Source: Pandoraea terrae (GTDB lineage Bacteria > Pseudomonadota > Gammaproteobacteria > Burkholderiales > Burkholderiaceae). Taken from it: a stretch of 64,000 nucleotides of DNA. The stretch covers positions 1-64,000 of the forward strand of contig NZ_CABPRZ010000028.1 in assembly GCF_902459695.1 (NCBI RefSeq), in the 5' to 3' direction. Under the pieces are notes generated by a model, which saw nothing but the letters and a program-made list of their open reading frames with translations, was not told the DNA's origin and did no database searches. Positions 48,626-59,595 of this stretch are shown here, in pieces. Each line of letters begins with the position of its first letter. Position 1 is the stretch's first letter. Made by a program: the position numbers and the translations under genes.

Positions 48626-48823
48626 ATGGACATCCAGATCAATCAAGACACCCTGACCGTAGCCGATTCGGCTACGCTCGCCGAGGCGCTGAGCGCCTAC
48701 GGCGCCAAACCGCCGTTCGCGGCGGCCATCAATGGGCTGTTCGTGCCGAAGAGCCAATATGCCGCGCACGCACTCGCCCAGGGTGACAAGATCGACGTTG
48801 TGCAACCGGTCGCGGGAGGCTGA
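48626..48823 (+). CDS. thiS: Sulfur carrier protein ThiS
   Basis: ThiS carries sulfur as a C-terminal thiocarboxylate to ThiG. The 65-aa ubiquitin-like protein ends in the required Gly-Gly (VVQPVAGG). ATG 48626 gives the family start MDIQIN; ATG 48614, overlapping the thiO stop and only one base after GGAGG (48608-48612), adds four residues and is a possible alternative. thiG starts immediately after the stop. Confidence 0.92.
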   Translation: MDIQINQDTLTVADSATLAEALSAYGAKPPFAAAINGLFVPKSQYAAHALAQGDKIDVVQPVAGG

Positions 48824-48824
48824 A

Positions 48825-49709
48825 ATGAGCGCGCAAACGATGCAAAAGACGAACCCGAACACGGGATCGCATGCCGATGCCGCCGGCAGTTTTGGCGTGA
48901 ACGGCCCGCGCGACGCATTCACGCTCTACGACACCCGCTTCGCAAGCCGCTTCCTGCTTGGCACGGCGCGGTATCCGTCGTTGCAGACACTGGGCGATGC
49001 GATCGACGCGGCGCGTCCGGGCATGGTGACCGTGGCGCTTCGCCGGCAGCTGTCGGGCCAGGACGCGCAGTCGACGGGCGGCCATTTCTGGGACACGCTG
49101 CGCCGTCTCGACGTGCCCGTGTTGCCGAACACCGCCGGCTGCCATTCCGTGCAGGAAGCCGTGACTACGGCGCATATGGCGCGCGAAGTGTTCGAAACGG
49201 ACTGGATCAAGCTGGAACTGATCGGCGACGACTACACGCTGCAGCCCGATCCGTTTGGCCTGGTGGCCGCGGCCGAGCAGCTGATCCAGGCCGGCTTCAA
49301 GGTGCTGCCGTATTGCACCGAAGACCTGGTGCTGTGCCGCCGCCTGCTCGACGTCGGCTGTCAGGCGCTGATGCCGTGGGGCGCGCCGATCGGCACCGGC
49401 AAGGGCGTCATCAATCCCTACGGCCTGCGCCTGTTGCGCGATCGCCTGCCCGACACGCCCTTGATCGTCGATGCGGGTCTCGGCCTGCCGTCGCATGCGT
49501 GTCAGGTGATGGAGTGGGGGTTCGACGGCGTGCTGCTCAACACCGCCGTGGCGCAGTCGGCCCAGCCGGTGGAGATGGCCGGCGCATTCGCCGCTGCAAT
49601 TCGTGCCGGACGTGCGGCGTGGCTGGCCGGTCCGATGGCCGAGCGCGACAGTGCCCAGGCAAGCACGCCAGTCGTGGGTGTGCCGTTCTGGCATCAGGCG
49701 GGCGCGTGA
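48825..49709 (+). CDS. thiG: Thiazole synthase ThiG
   Basis: ThiG forms the thiazole phosphate ring from 1-deoxyxylulose 5-phosphate, dehydroglycine and ThiS thiocarboxylate. The 294-aa protein has an N-terminal extension of about 35 residues before the barrel ([11 protein letters not shown]). The Schiff-base lysine is in [10 protein letters not shown]; the phosphate-binding GAPIGTGKG and GLPSHA follow. GGGAGG lies 5 bases before ATG 48825. Its stop overlaps the thiE start. Confidence 0.95.
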   Translation: MSAQTMQKTNPNTGSHADAAGSFGVNGPRDAFTLYDTRFASRFLLGTARYPSLQTLGDAIDAARPGMVTVALRRQLSGQDAQSTGGHFWDTLRRLDVPVLPNTAGCHSVQEAVTTAHMAREVFETDWIKLELIGDDYTLQPDPFGLVAAAEQLIQAGFKVLPYCTEDLVLCRRLLDVGCQALMPWGAPIGTGKGVINPYGLRLLRDRLPDTPLIVDAGLGLPSHACQVMEWGFDGVLLNTAVAQSAQPVEMAGAFAAAIRAGRAAWLAGPMAERDSAQASTPVVGVPFWHQAGA

Positions 49710-50911
49710 ACCCGGCCGCCGCATCCACCTTTGGCGCCGTATCGCCTGACGCAGCGCGCAAGGCGTTGGCGAATGTCACCTTTGCGCCGGCCGGCGATGA
49801 TGTTTCGCGCGCAAGGCAGGCCGAGGCCGAGGCGATTCGCGCCCGGCTCGCCCCTTGGCCGGATGCTGCCGAAGCACCCGCATGGCGCGTGCATGCCGGT
49901 ATGCCGGTGCGCGCCGGCAAGGGCGATTTGATCTGGCCGCCGAGCGTCCCCGAAGGGGCCGATGCGCGCGCGCAGGTCGCGGCGTGGTGTGAAGCGGGGG
50001 CGGCCGTGCTGCTTTCGCGTCCCGCCGAGGGCGGTGAAGTGGCCGACGAATTGCATCTCGATGGCGTGGTGTACCGCCTGGCGGGCGCCGGCGATCCGGC
50101 CTTTCTCCCGGCGATGGCGGCGTTCCTCGACTGCGGGTTTGCCGCCCAGGATGCGTTGGCGTTGGGCCGCGCGTGGCGCAGCGATGGCAGCCACGCCGAA
50201 CCCGGCAACGGCTTGGGCGACTGGCCCGTCAAGCTGCAGACGTTCCCGCGCGTGACCGGACTCAAGCCGGGCCCGGGGCGCTTTCCGGGCTGTGCCCCGG
50301 CACTCGGCCTGTACCCGGTGCTGCCCGATGCCGGATGGTGCGAGCGGATGGCCGACTATGGGGTGAGGACGGCGCAGTTGCGTATCAAAGACGGCGCAAC
50401 CCCCGGTCTCGTGGCGCAAATCGCGCGAACGGTCGAGGCCGGGTTACGTGCGGGCGGCCAATATTTCATCAACGACCACTGGCGCCAGGCGGCGCAAGCG
50501 CGGGCCTACGGGGTGCATCTCGGGCAGGAAGACATGGAGGCGCTCTCGGCGGACGACGTGGCGGCGCTGCACGCGTCCGGCATGCGGCTCGGCATCAGCA
50601 CCCACGGCTACTATGAAATCCTCGCGGCACACCATTTCATGCCGAGCTACCTGGCGGTTGGCGCCGTATTTCCGACGACCACCAAGGTGATCGCCACGGC
50701 CCCCCAGGGGCTGGCCAAGCTGGCGCGATTCGTCCGTCTGATTCAGCCGCATTACCCGCTCGTGGCCATTGGCGGGATCGATGCGGGAAACCTGGCGGAC
50801 GTGCTGGCGACCGGCGTCGGCAGTGCGGCCGTCGTGCGGGCCGTCACCGAAGCGGCAGATCCGGAGCGCGCGGTCAACGGACTCCAGGCGACCTTTGCGA
50901 ATCGCGATTAG
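49706..50911 (+). CDS. thiE: Thiamine phosphate synthase with N-terminal extension
   Basis: ThiE couples HMP pyrophosphate and thiazole phosphate into thiamine phosphate. The 401-aa protein is nearly twice the 211-aa E. coli enzyme: the catalytic barrel occupies about residues 195-395, with [29 protein letters not shown] and GAVFPTTTK. The first 190 residues are an Ala-rich domain of unknown role, similar in kind to other Burkholderiaceae ThiE proteins. The start is GTG 49706, overlapping the thiG stop; no other start lies nearby. Confidence 0.9.
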   Translation: MNPAAASTFGAVSPDAARKALANVTFAPAGDDVSRARQAEAEAIRARLAPWPDAAEAPAWRVHAGMPVRAGKGDLIWPPSVPEGADARAQVAAWCEAGAAVLLSRPAEGGEVADELHLDGVVYRLAGAGDPAFLPAMAAFLDCGFAAQDALALGRAWRSDGSHAEPGNGLGDWPVKLQTFPRVTGLKPGPGRFPGCAPALGLYPVLPDAGWCERMADYGVRTAQLRIKDGATPGLVAQIARTVEAGLRAGGQYFINDHWRQAAQARAYGVHLGQEDMEALSADDVAALHASGMRLGISTHGYYEILAAHHFMPSYLAVGAVFPTTTKVIATAPQGLAKLARFVRLIQPHYPLVAIGGIDAGNLADVLATGVGSAAVVRAVTEAADPERAVNGLQATFANRD

Positions 50912-51233
50912 GGCACTCGCTTAGGGCATCTTTTTGGGGATTCGCCCAAACATCGGAAAGCCGGCCGTATTGTCATGTGGATCAATACTGTATTGCGAAC
51001 TTCGGCATATTGTAGCAATTTCGCAACAATATCGCGTTCGTCCGGTTGACGGTCTGTGCGCCGGTCCGGCCAAGGCGGGCGCGGGGCGGCGCGCCATGCC
51101 TTGCCCGGGCGATTCAGCTGGCAGGCTCTCCAAAAGTGTTTCACCCTTGAATCGGGCGCGCCGCCGTTCGGCGCATGGAAGCGCATTCCCCCCTATAATT
51201 GCCGTTTTGCGCTGCACTATAGAATCCGACAAC
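50912..51233 (+). promoter_or_regulatory. thiE-mlaF intergenic region
   Basis: This 322-base region has no credible gene. It holds a perfect inverted repeat CAATAC-T-GTATTG at 50983-50995, an AT-rich patch around 51010-51030, and TATAAT at 51194-51199 about 40 bases before mlaF. A second box TATAGA lies at 51219-51224. No good -35 was found for either. It is probably the mla promoter region. Confidence 0.45.
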
Positions 51234-52052
51234 GTGCCTATCCCAGCTTCCGAAAATTTGCTCGAATTGCGCGACGTCAGCTTTGGTTATAACGAGCGGC
51301 TCGTGCTTTCCGGCTTGAACATGCGGTTTGGCCGCGGCAAGGTGGTAGCGGTAATGGGCGGTTCCGGCTGTGGCAAGACCACCGTCCTGAAACTGATCGG
51401 CGGCCTGGTGCACGCGAACAGCGGGGCCGTGGCGTTCGAGGGCCGCGACATCGGCGGGCTCGATCGGGACGGGCTGTATGCCCTGCGCCGCCGCATGGGC
51501 ATGCTGTTTCAGTTCGGCGCGCTGTTTACCGACATGACGGTATTCGACAATGTGGCGTTTCCGTTGCGCGAGCATACGCGTCTGCCCGAAACGATGATCC
51601 GCGACCTGGTGCTGATGAAGCTCAACGCCGTGGGTCTGCGCGGCGCGCGCGACCTGAAGCCGGCCGAGATTTCCGGCGGCATGGCGCGGCGCGTGGCGCT
51701 GGCGCGAGCCATCGCGCTCGATCCGTCGCTGATCATGTACGACGAGCCGTTCGCCGGCCTCGATCCGATTTCGATGGGGATTACCGCCAACTTGATCCGC
51801 AAGCTCAATGACGCCCTCGGGGCCACGTCGATTCTCGTGACGCACGATGTCCCGGAATCGTTTGCGATTGCCGACTACGTGTACTTCATCGCGGCAGGCC
51901 AGATTGCCGCCGAGGGTACGCCGTCGGAATTGCGCGCCTCGAGCGACCCGGGCGTGCGCCAGTTCATCGACGCGCAGCCCGACGGCCCGGTCAAATTTCA
52001 TTACGGCGCAGCGCCGCTGGCCGAGGACTTCGGTATCGGGGGGCGGGCATGA
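51234..52052 (+). CDS. mlaF: Phospholipid ABC transporter ATPase MlaF
   Basis: MlaF powers the MlaFEDB complex that moves phospholipids between inner and outer membrane to keep outer membrane asymmetry. The 272-aa protein has Walker A GGSGCGKTT, signature ISGGMARRVALARA and Walker B LIMYDEPFAGLD. The start is GTG 51234 (NVPIPASENLLELRDVSFGY region); the frame is open for 300 bases upstream but that lies in the promoter region. The stop overlaps mlaE by 4 bases. Confidence 0.95.
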   Translation: MPIPASENLLELRDVSFGYNERLVLSGLNMRFGRGKVVAVMGGSGCGKTTVLKLIGGLVHANSGAVAFEGRDIGGLDRDGLYALRRRMGMLFQFGALFTDMTVFDNVAFPLREHTRLPETMIRDLVLMKLNAVGLRGARDLKPAEISGGMARRVALARAIALDPSLIMYDEPFAGLDPISMGITANLIRKLNDALGATSILVTHDVPESFAIADYVYFIAAGQIAAEGTPSELRASSDPGVRQFIDAQPDGPVKFHYGAAPLAEDFGIGGRA

Positions 52053-52819
52053 TCACGGCACTCGGGCGCCTGGTCCGTACCCAGGTCGAAAGCGCCGGCT
52101 ACGCGGCGCGCATGTTCCTGCGGGTATTGGGCGTCAGCCGGGGCTTGTTGCGCCGGCCGCGGCTGGTGACGGACCAGGTCCATTTCGTCGGCAATTATTC
52201 GTTCGTCATCATTGTCGTGTCAGGTTTGTTCGTCGGCTTCGTGCTCGGCCTGCAGGGCTATTACACGCTCAACAAATACGGTTCGGAACAGGCGCTCGGT
52301 TTGCTGGTGGCGCTTTCGCTCGTGCGCGAACTGGGGCCGGTCGTGACGGCGCTGCTGTTTGCCGGGCGCGCCGGCACGTCGCTGACTGCCGAGATCGGAC
52401 TGATGAAGGCCGGCGAGCAACTGACGGCCATGGAAATGATGGCGATCGATCCGCTCTCGCGTGTGGTTGCGCCGCGGTTCTGGGCCGGCGTGATCGCGAT
52501 GCCGTTTCTGGCGGCGATGTTCTCGGCCGTGGGTATCATGGGCGGTTATCTGGTCGGCGTGCAGCTGATTGGCGTCGATGCCGGTGCGTTCTGGTCGCAG
52601 ATGCAGGGCGGCGTCGATGTCTGGGCCGACGTGGCGAACGGCGTGCTCAAGAGCGTGGTGTTCGGCATTGCAGTGACTTTCATCGCGCTCTATCAAGGCT
52701 ATGAAACCCAGCCGACGCCGGAAGGCGTGGCTCGCGCGACGACGCGCACGGTCGTGTATGCGTCGCTGGCCGTGCTCGGCCTCGACTTCCTCCTGACCGC
52801 GCTGATGTTCGGTAACTGA
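52049..52819 (+). CDS. mlaE: Phospholipid ABC transporter permease MlaE
   Basis: MlaE is the membrane permease of the Mla complex. The 256-aa protein has about five to six hydrophobic segments and the conserved family blocks TALLFAGRAGTSLTAEIGLM and VAPRFWAGVIAMPFL. ATG 52049 overlaps the mlaF stop. mlaD follows 18 bases later. Confidence 0.95.
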   Translation: MITALGRLVRTQVESAGYAARMFLRVLGVSRGLLRRPRLVTDQVHFVGNYSFVIIVVSGLFVGFVLGLQGYYTLNKYGSEQALGLLVALSLVRELGPVVTALLFAGRAGTSLTAEIGLMKAGEQLTAMEMMAIDPLSRVVAPRFWAGVIAMPFLAAMFSAVGIMGGYLVGVQLIGVDAGAFWSQMQGGVDVWADVANGVLKSVVFGIAVTFIALYQGYETQPTPEGVARATTRTVVYASLAVLGLDFLLTALMFGN

Positions 52820-52837
52820 TTCGTTTGACGACTGATA

Positions 52838-53374
52838 ATGAAAAAACACGCTCTCGACTTCTGGGTAGGCCTCTTCGTGGTACTGGGTTTCGCTGCGCTG
52901 CTGTTTCTTGCGCTGAAGGCCGGCAATATGAGTGCGCTGTCGTTCAACAGCACCTACCCGGTCAAGGTTCGTTTTGACAACATCGGCGGCTTGAAGCCGC
53001 GCGCGCCGGTCAAGAGCGCCGGCGTCGTGGTGGGCCGCGTCGCCTCGATCAACTTCGACGACAAGCGGTACATCGCCGAAGTCACGCTGAACCTCGATGC
53101 GCAATACCACTTTCCGAAGGATTCGTCGGCCAAGATCCTGACGTCGGGTCTGCTGGGAGAACAATATATTGGTTTGGAGCCGGGCGGCGACGACCAGATG
53201 CTCAAAGCCAACGATACGATTACGATGACACAATCTGCCATCGTGCTCGAAAACCTGATCGGCCAGTTCCTGTATAACAAGGCCGCCGATGCAGGTGGCG
53301 CCCAGAACGGTACGCCGGCATCCGCCGTGCCTGCCGTGCCGGGCGCGACGGCACCTCAGGAAAATAAAAAATGA
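52838..53374 (+). CDS. mlaD: Phospholipid-binding MCE protein MlaD
   Basis: MlaD is anchored in the inner membrane by one N-terminal helix (residues 8-27) and forms a hexameric MCE ring in the periplasm that channels lipids. The 178-aa protein has an MCE domain at about 36-115 (YPVKVRFDNIGGLKPRAPVK; LLGEQYIGLEPG). The C-terminal 30 residues are Ala/Pro-rich. Its stop overlaps mlaA by 4 bases. Confidence 0.95.
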   Translation: MKKHALDFWVGLFVVLGFAALLFLALKAGNMSALSFNSTYPVKVRFDNIGGLKPRAPVKSAGVVVGRVASINFDDKRYIAEVTLNLDAQYHFPKDSSAKILTSGLLGEQYIGLEPGGDDQMLKANDTITMTQSAIVLENLIGQFLYNKAADAGGAQNGTPASAVPAVPGATAPQENKK

Positions 53375-54315
53375 CCAGTCTCCGAACCTCTGCCGCGCTT
53401 GCGGCGGGTGCCGTGACCCTCGCCGGGTGTGCGACGGTCACCAACCCCAATCCGGCGGACCCGATTGAAGGGTTCAACCGGACGATGTACCAGATCAACG
53501 ACACGGTGGACCGCGCCGTGCTGACGCCGGTGGCCAAGGGCTACCGGTTTGTGTTGCCTCAACCGGCGCGCGATTCGGTCACCAACTTCTTCTCGAACAT
53601 CGGCGACGTGTACAACGTTGTCAACAATCTGCTGCAACTCGAGATCACGGCGGCCGCGCAGGATCTGATGCGTCTGACGATCAACACGGTGTTCGGTGTC
53701 GGCGGCCTGGTCGATTTCGCCACGCCGGCGGGCCTGCCGAAGCACAGCCAGGATTTCGGCGTGACGCTCGGCAAGTGGGGCGTGCCGCCGGGTCCGTATC
53801 TGGTGCTGCCGATCCTGGGCCCGAGCACAATTCGCGATACCGCCGGCCTGGTCGGCAACATGTACATCGATCCCACGACCTACGTGAACCCGGCTTGGGT
53901 CAGCTACACGCTGTACGGCGTGCGTGTCGTGAACACCCGCGCCAACCTGCTCGACGCCTCCGACCTGTTGGCGGCGGCTGCGCTGGATCCGTATTCGTTC
54001 ACGCGCGACGCCTATCTGCAGCGGCGCCGTTACCTGATTAGCGGCGGGGCGGCAGGCAAGGCTGCATTGCCGAATTACGAAGACGAAACCCCGGGCGGCA
54101 AGCCGGCGCTGCCGAACTATGAAGAGGAGGCGCCGGCCTCCGGGGCATCTGCGGCACCCATGCCGGCGTCGGGGGCGGCCGCAGCGCCGCAGGCACCGGC
54201 TTCCGGGGACATGACGTCCGCGCCGACGCCGGCGTCGGCGCCTGCTGCAGCGCCGCAAGGCGCGCCGTTGCCGTTGCACGTCCCAATTCCCGGCAGCTTG
54301 CCGTTCAAGCACTGA
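53371..54315 (+). CDS. mlaA: Outer membrane lipoprotein MlaA (VacJ)
   Basis: MlaA sits in the outer membrane and removes misplaced phospholipids from the outer leaflet, handing them to MlaC. The 314-aa precursor has lipobox TLAGC with the lipidated C20. The family core runs from DPIEGFNRTMYQIND to PYSFTRDAYLQRRRYL. After residue 230 an 80-residue tail rich in Pro, Ala and Ser follows, probably unstructured. In E. coli mlaA is elsewhere; here it is within the operon, as in many betaproteobacteria. Confidence 0.94.
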   Translation: MTSLRTSAALAAGAVTLAGCATVTNPNPADPIEGFNRTMYQINDTVDRAVLTPVAKGYRFVLPQPARDSVTNFFSNIGDVYNVVNNLLQLEITAAAQDLMRLTINTVFGVGGLVDFATPAGLPKHSQDFGVTLGKWGVPPGPYLVLPILGPSTIRDTAGLVGNMYIDPTTYVNPAWVSYTLYGVRVVNTRANLLDASDLLAAAALDPYSFTRDAYLQRRRYLISGGAAGKAALPNYEDETPGGKPALPNYEEEAPASGASAAPMPASGAAAAPQAPASGDMTSAPTPASAPAAAPQGAPLPLHVPIPGSLPFKH

Positions 54316-54447
54316 CCGGCGAACGGTTTTCGTCCCGCGCTGCGGCGCGGGCAACAGTTTGTTACAAGGCGCGCGCCGCGAAAACGAAACTCACGGCGCG
54401 CCACGGGTTCAAACCCGTCAACATGCACTAGGACAAGGACACGCAAG

Positions 54448-55068
54448 ATGAAGAAATTCTGGCTTATTCCCGTTATGGCGTTCATGACGTTCGCCGCCGG
54501 CTCGGCGCTCGCGCAGGATGCGCAGGCACCGGACGTGCTGGTCAAGGAAACCGTTGGCGAAGTCATGGCTGCGGCCAAGTCGGACCCGGCGATCTCCAAG
54601 GGTGACCTGCAGCACATCACTTCGCTGGTTGAGCAGAAGATCATGCCGCACGCCGATTTCCAGCGCACCACGCGTCTGGCGATGGGCCGCAACTGGCAAA
54701 GTGCGAATCCGCAACAGCAGCAACTGATTGCCGAGCAGTTCAAGCAACTGCTGCTGCGCACGTATTCGGGCGCCATCGCGCAGATCCGCGACCAACAAGT
54801 GACGTTCAAGCCGTATCGCGGCCAACCGTCGGACACTGACGCCGTCATCTACACGGAAGTCATCAACAATGGCCAGCCGGTCCAGATCGACTACCGCCTG
54901 ATCAAGACGCCGGCCGGCTGGAAGGTCTACGACATCAACGTGCTGGGCGCATGGCTGATCGAAGCCTATCGTGGCCAGTTCACCGAGCAGATCAGCCGCG
55001 GCGGCGTCGACGGCCTGATCAAATTCCTGACGGAACGCAATCGCCAGCTTGCAAGCAGTGGTAAGTAA
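54448..55068 (+). CDS. mlaC: Periplasmic phospholipid-binding protein MlaC
   Basis: MlaC shuttles phospholipids through the periplasm between MlaA and MlaD. The 206-aa precursor has a signal peptide ending ALA (about residue 22). Family motifs include VEQKIMPHADFQRTTRLAMG, LLLRTYSGAI and YRLIKTPAGWKVYDINV. It is separated from mlaA by 132 bases that contain no obvious terminator. mlaB follows at once. Confidence 0.95.
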   Translation: MKKFWLIPVMAFMTFAAGSALAQDAQAPDVLVKETVGEVMAAAKSDPAISKGDLQHITSLVEQKIMPHADFQRTTRLAMGRNWQSANPQQQQLIAEQFKQLLLRTYSGAIAQIRDQQVTFKPYRGQPSDTDAVIYTEVINNGQPVQIDYRLIKTPAGWKVYDINVLGAWLIEAYRGQFTEQISRGGVDGLIKFLTERNRQLASSGK

Positions 55069-55072
55069 GCCC

Positions 55073-55330
55073 ATGTTGGCGCTGCAAACCGAACTGACTG
55101 TCGATACCGCCGGTGCGGTGCTGTCCGATGCTATCGGCCGCATCGATGCCGGCGAGACCCAAGTTGACTGTGCCGGCCTGACGCATTTCGATTCGTCGGC
55201 GTTAGCCGTCTTGCTGGCGTTGCGCCGGCACGCCGGCCGGCGCGGTGTACCGCTGGCCTTCACCAATATGCCGAACGGTCTGGCGAGCCTCGCCACGGTC
55301 TACGGCGTCGATCATCTGTTGGCCGGGTGA
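55073..55330 (+). CDS. mlaB: STAS-domain protein MlaB
   Basis: MlaB is a small cytoplasmic STAS protein that stabilises MlaF in the complex. The 85-aa protein has the STAS core VDCAGLTHFDSSALAVLLALRRHA. ATG 55073 lies 4 bases after the mlaC stop; a GTG at 55058 within mlaC would add five residues. It is the last gene of the operon and is followed by a terminator. Confidence 0.88.
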   Translation: MLALQTELTVDTAGAVLSDAIGRIDAGETQVDCAGLTHFDSSALAVLLALRRHAGRRGVPLAFTNMPNGLASLATVYGVDHLLAG

Positions 55331-55365
55331 GGGCCGGCTGTTCCCGGACAGCTGCCTCGCCCGAT

Positions 55366-55396
55366 AAACGCCGTCCTTGCGACGGCGTTTTTATTT
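55366..55396 (+). terminator. Intrinsic terminator of the mla operon
   Basis: AAACGCCGTC at 55366-55375 pairs with GACGGCGTTT at 55381-55390 (loop CTTGC), followed by TTATTT. Confidence 0.9.
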
Positions 55397-55514
55397 GGCG
55401 CGCTGGCGCAACCGCGTGGCGAGCGCCCACTTTGGGTGGATGCGCCGCAGGGCGCGAAGCCGGGACGAATGCGTGCCAATATATCCGGGCGGCACGGGCA
55501 CCATTGCGTTCCTT

Positions 55515-55520
55515 TATAAT
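55515..55520 (+). promoter_or_regulatory. -10 box ahead of the YadGH-type transporter
   Basis: A perfect TATAAT lies 64 bases before the ATG at 55585, after the mla terminator. I did not find a good -35. It suggests a separate transcription unit. Confidence 0.4.
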
Positions 55521-55584
55521 CGGGGGTTTTCTGCGGTTTCGGCCGTAGCCTCCCATTTTTGGGCGAACGATCCGCCCGCAGCCC

Positions 55585-56525
<941 letters not shown>

Positions 56526-56529
<4 letters not shown>

Positions 56530-57281
56530 TCGGCTTTCGCACCCTGCTGTACAAGGAAGTGCTGCGCTTCTGGAAAGTCAGCTTCCAGACGGTCGCCGCC
56601 CCGGTGCTCACCGCGCTGTTGTATCTGATGATCTTCGGCCATGTGCTTGAAGACCGCGTGAAAGTCTACGATCAGATCACGTACACGTCGTTTCTCGTGC
56701 CGGGCCTGGTCATGATGAGCGTGCTGCAGAATGCGTTCGCGAACAGTTCGTCGTCGCTGATCCAGTCGAAGATTACCGGTAACCTCGTGTTCGTGCTGTT
56801 GCCGCCGCTGTCCCATTGGGAGATGTTTGGCGCTTACGTGCTGGCCGCCGTGGTGCGCGGTTTGGCCGTGGGCACCGGCGTGTTCGTCGTGACGGCGGGT
56901 TTTGCCCACCTGTCGTTCGCGGCGCCGCTCTGGATCCTGATGTTCGCCTTCCTCGGTGCGGCGATCCTTGGCACGCTCGGGCTGATCGCCGGCATCTGGG
57001 CCGAGAAATTCGACCAGCTCGCGGCGTTCCAGAACTTCCTGATCATGCCGGCAACGTTCCTGGCCGGCGTGTTCTATTCGATCCATTCCCTGCCGCCACT
57101 ATGGCAGGCCGTGTCGCACGTGAATCCGTTCTTCTACATGATCGACGGCTTCCGCTACGGGTTCTTCGGCGTCTCGGACGTCGCCCCCGGCACGAGCCTG
57201 ACGGTTGTCGGCATCACGTTTGCCGTGCTGGCGGCAGTGGCGATATCGCTATTGCGCCGCGGCTATAAACTGCGTCACTGA
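56526..57281 (+). CDS. ABC-2 type permease (YadH type)
   Basis: The 251-aa membrane protein has six hydrophobic segments and the ABC-2 family block [24 protein letters not shown]. Its start overlaps the ATPase stop. It lies between the mla operon and ibaG-murA; in E. coli mlaB, ibaG and murA are adjacent, so the YadGH pair is an insertion into that order. Transcription probably runs on into ibaG. Confidence 0.9.
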
Positions 57282-57298
57282 ACATCTGAGGATTGGCA

Positions 57299-57538
57299 AT
57301 GTTGCCCACCCCCGAACAAATCAAGCAGTACATCGAGGCCGGCCTGGCCTGCGAGCACGTCGCCGTGGAAGGCGACGGACAGCATTTCTTCGCCACGATC
57401 GTGAGCGCCCAGTTCGAAGGCAAGCGTCTGATCCAGCGCCATCAGCTGGTGTACGGCGCGCTCGGCGACCGCATGAAAGCCGAGATTCACGCCTTGTCGA
57501 TGAAGACGCTTACGCCGGCGGAGTATCAGGCGCTATGA
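57299..57538 (+). CDS. ibaG: BolA family protein IbaG
   Basis: IbaG is a BolA-like protein that, with monothiol glutaredoxin, helps handle Fe-S clusters and acid stress. The 79-aa protein starts [16 protein letters not shown] at ATG 57299 with GAGGA 6 bases upstream; a TTG at 57293 is unlikely. Core residues [19 protein letters not shown] and [13 protein letters not shown] are present. Its stop overlaps the murA start, the same neighbour as in E. coli. Confidence 0.92.
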   Translation: MLPTPEQIKQYIEAGLACEHVAVEGDGQHFFATIVSAQFEGKRLIQRHQLVYGALGDRMKAEIHALSMKTLTPAEYQAL

Positions 57539-58875
57539 GGATGACCCAGGAAGGCGCCGGCGCGGCCGGCAGTGGGGACGTGGCCGGCGAGCGTGTTGCC
57601 GCCGACCATCTGGTGGTGGAAGGCGGCGAAAGGCTGGCGGGCGAGATCACGGTGTCGGGCGCGAAGAACGCGGCGCTGCCGATCCTTTGCGCCAGTTTGC
57701 TCACGACCGACCCGCTGACGCTGCACAACGTGCCCGATCTGCATGACGTGCGCACCATGCTCAAGCTGCTCGGCCAGATGGGCGTGAAAGTCGCGCGCGA
57801 CGGCGAATCGGTTACGCTCGATGCGTCCGACATCACGCATCCGTCGGCGCCGTACGATCTGGTCAAGACCATGCGGGCGTCGATTCTCGTGCTGGGTCCG
57901 CTGCTTGCGCGCTGCGGCGAAGCGCGCGTATCGCTGCCGGGCGGGTGCGCCATCGGCGCGCGGCCTGTCGACCAGCACGTGAAAGGCTTGCAGCAGATGG
58001 GCGCGGAAATCACGCTGAGCCACGGCGATATCTTGGCGAAGTCGCCGCGCCTGCGAGGCGGTGCGACGATCGTCACGGACATGATCACCGTGACCGGCAC
58101 GGAAAATCTGCTGATGGCTGCGGTGCTGGCCGACGGCGAGACCGTGTTGGCGAATGCGGCGCGTGAGCCGGAAGTCACGGATCTGGCGCGGCTGCTCGTC
58201 AAGATGGGCGCGCAGATCGACGGCATCGGCACCGAGCGCCTCGTGGTGCGCGGCGTGTCCCGCCTGCATGGCGCGACGCACAACGTCGTGCCCGACCGTA
58301 TCGAAGCTGGCACGTTCCTTTGCGCTGCGGCCGCCACGCGCGGCGACATCGTGCTGCGCCGCGTGGCCCCGGCCACGCTCGACGCCGTCATCGACAAGCT
58401 GCGCGAAACGGGCGCGGACGTGACGACCGGCGACGACTGGATTCGCGTGGCGATGGCCGGGCGCGTGAAGGCTGTGAGCTTCCGTACGTCCGAGTACCCG
58501 GCGTTTCCGACGGACATGCAGGCGCAGTTCATGGCGTTGAACTGCATTGCCGATGGTGCAGCGCAGGTCGTCGAGACGATCTTCGAGAACCGCTTCATGC
58601 ATGTGCAGGAATTGCAGCGCCTGGGCGCCGATATCGGCATCGAGGGCAATACCGCGATGATCCGCGGCGTGACGCGCCTGTCGGGCGCGCATGTCATGGC
58701 GACCGATCTGCGCGCCTCCGCCAGTCTGGTGCTGGCGGGCCTGGTGGCCGAAGGCGAGACGCGGGTCGACCGCATTCATCACCTCGATCGCGGCTATCAT
58801 CGTATCGAAAACAAGTTGCGCGCCGTGGGCGCGCGTATCCGGCGCGTCGACGCGCGCCAGGGAGAGATTGCATGA
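57535..58875 (+). CDS. murA: UDP-N-acetylglucosamine 1-carboxyvinyltransferase
   Basis: MurA transfers enolpyruvate to UDP-GlcNAc, the first committed step of peptidoglycan synthesis and the fosfomycin target. The 446-aa protein has about 20 extra residues before the usual start ([21 protein letters not shown]). The catalytic cysteine loop reads [14 protein letters not shown], so the enzyme should be fosfomycin-sensitive in principle. ATG 57535 overlaps the ibaG stop; ATG 57541 is an alternative. hisG starts in its stop codon. Confidence 0.95.
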   Translation: MRMTQEGAGAAGSGDVAGERVAADHLVVEGGERLAGEITVSGAKNAALPILCASLLTTDPLTLHNVPDLHDVRTMLKLLGQMGVKVARDGESVTLDASDITHPSAPYDLVKTMRASILVLGPLLARCGEARVSLPGGCAIGARPVDQHVKGLQQMGAEITLSHGDILAKSPRLRGGATIVTDMITVTGTENLLMAAVLADGETVLANAAREPEVTDLARLLVKMGAQIDGIGTERLVVRGVSRLHGATHNVVPDRIEAGTFLCAAAATRGDIVLRRVAPATLDAVIDKLRETGADVTTGDDWIRVAMAGRVKAVSFRTSEYPAFPTDMQAQFMALNCIADGAAQVVETIFENRFMHVQELQRLGADIGIEGNTAMIRGVTRLSGAHVMATDLRASASLVLAGLVAEGETRVDRIHHLDRGYHRIENKLRAVGARIRRVDARQGEIA

Positions 58876-59585
58876 GTACGCCCAAGTCCGCGCCTGCCAC
58901 GCTGCCGGCGGCCCACGTGAGCGCCAGGCCGCTTGCGCAGCCGCTCACCCTGGCCTTGTCGAAAGGGCGTATCTTTACGGAAACGCTGCCGTTGCTCGCC
59001 GCTGCCGGCATCGAGGTGACGGAAGACCCGGAAACCTCGCGCAAGCTCATTCTGCCGACGACGGATCCGAATCTGCGCGTCATCATCGTGCGCGCGACAG
59101 ATGTGCCCACGTACGTGCAATACGGCGCCGCCGACTTTGGCGTGGCCGGCAAGGACGTGCTGATCGAGCACGGCGGCGGCGGTCTGTACCAGCCGATCGA
59201 TTTGAACATTGCCCGCTGCCGCATGTCTGTTGCTGTGCATAAGGGCTTTGATTATCAGAACGCAGTGCGCCAGGGGGCGCGTCTGCGCGTGGCGACGAAA
59301 TACGTCCAGACGGCGCGCGAGCATTTCGCGGCCAAGGGTGTGCACGTCGACCTGATCAAGCTTTACGGCTCGATGGAGCTCGGGCCGCTCGTGGGCCTGG
59401 CCGATGCGATCGTCGACCTCGTCAGCACCGGCGGCACGCTGCGGGCCAACAATCTGGTGGAAGTGGAAGAGATCATGGAAATCTCCTCCCGCCTTGTCGT
59501 CAACCAGGCTGCGCTCAAGCTCAAGCGCGAATCGCTGCAGCCGATCCTCGAAGCTTTCGAACGTGCTTCGGGGGCCAATGCATGA
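58872..59585 (+). CDS. hisG: ATP phosphoribosyltransferase, short form
   Basis: HisG joins ATP and PRPP in the first step of histidine synthesis. The 237-aa protein lacks the C-terminal regulatory domain of the E. coli enzyme and so belongs to the short form that needs HisZ as partner; hisZ is not in this window. The first 25 residues are an extra Ala/Pro-rich lead before [18 protein letters not shown]. The PRPP loop [13 protein letters not shown] is intact. It overlaps murA by 4 bases and has GGAGAG upstream. Confidence 0.95.
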   Translation: MSTPKSAPATLPAAHVSARPLAQPLTLALSKGRIFTETLPLLAAAGIEVTEDPETSRKLILPTTDPNLRVIIVRATDVPTYVQYGAADFGVAGKDVLIEHGGGGLYQPIDLNIARCRMSVAVHKGFDYQNAVRQGARLRVATKYVQTAREHFAAKGVHVDLIKLYGSMELGPLVGLADAIVDLVSTGGTLRANNLVEVEEIMEISSRLVVNQAALKLKRESLQPILEAFERASGANA

Positions 59586-59595
59586 CACTTGACGC

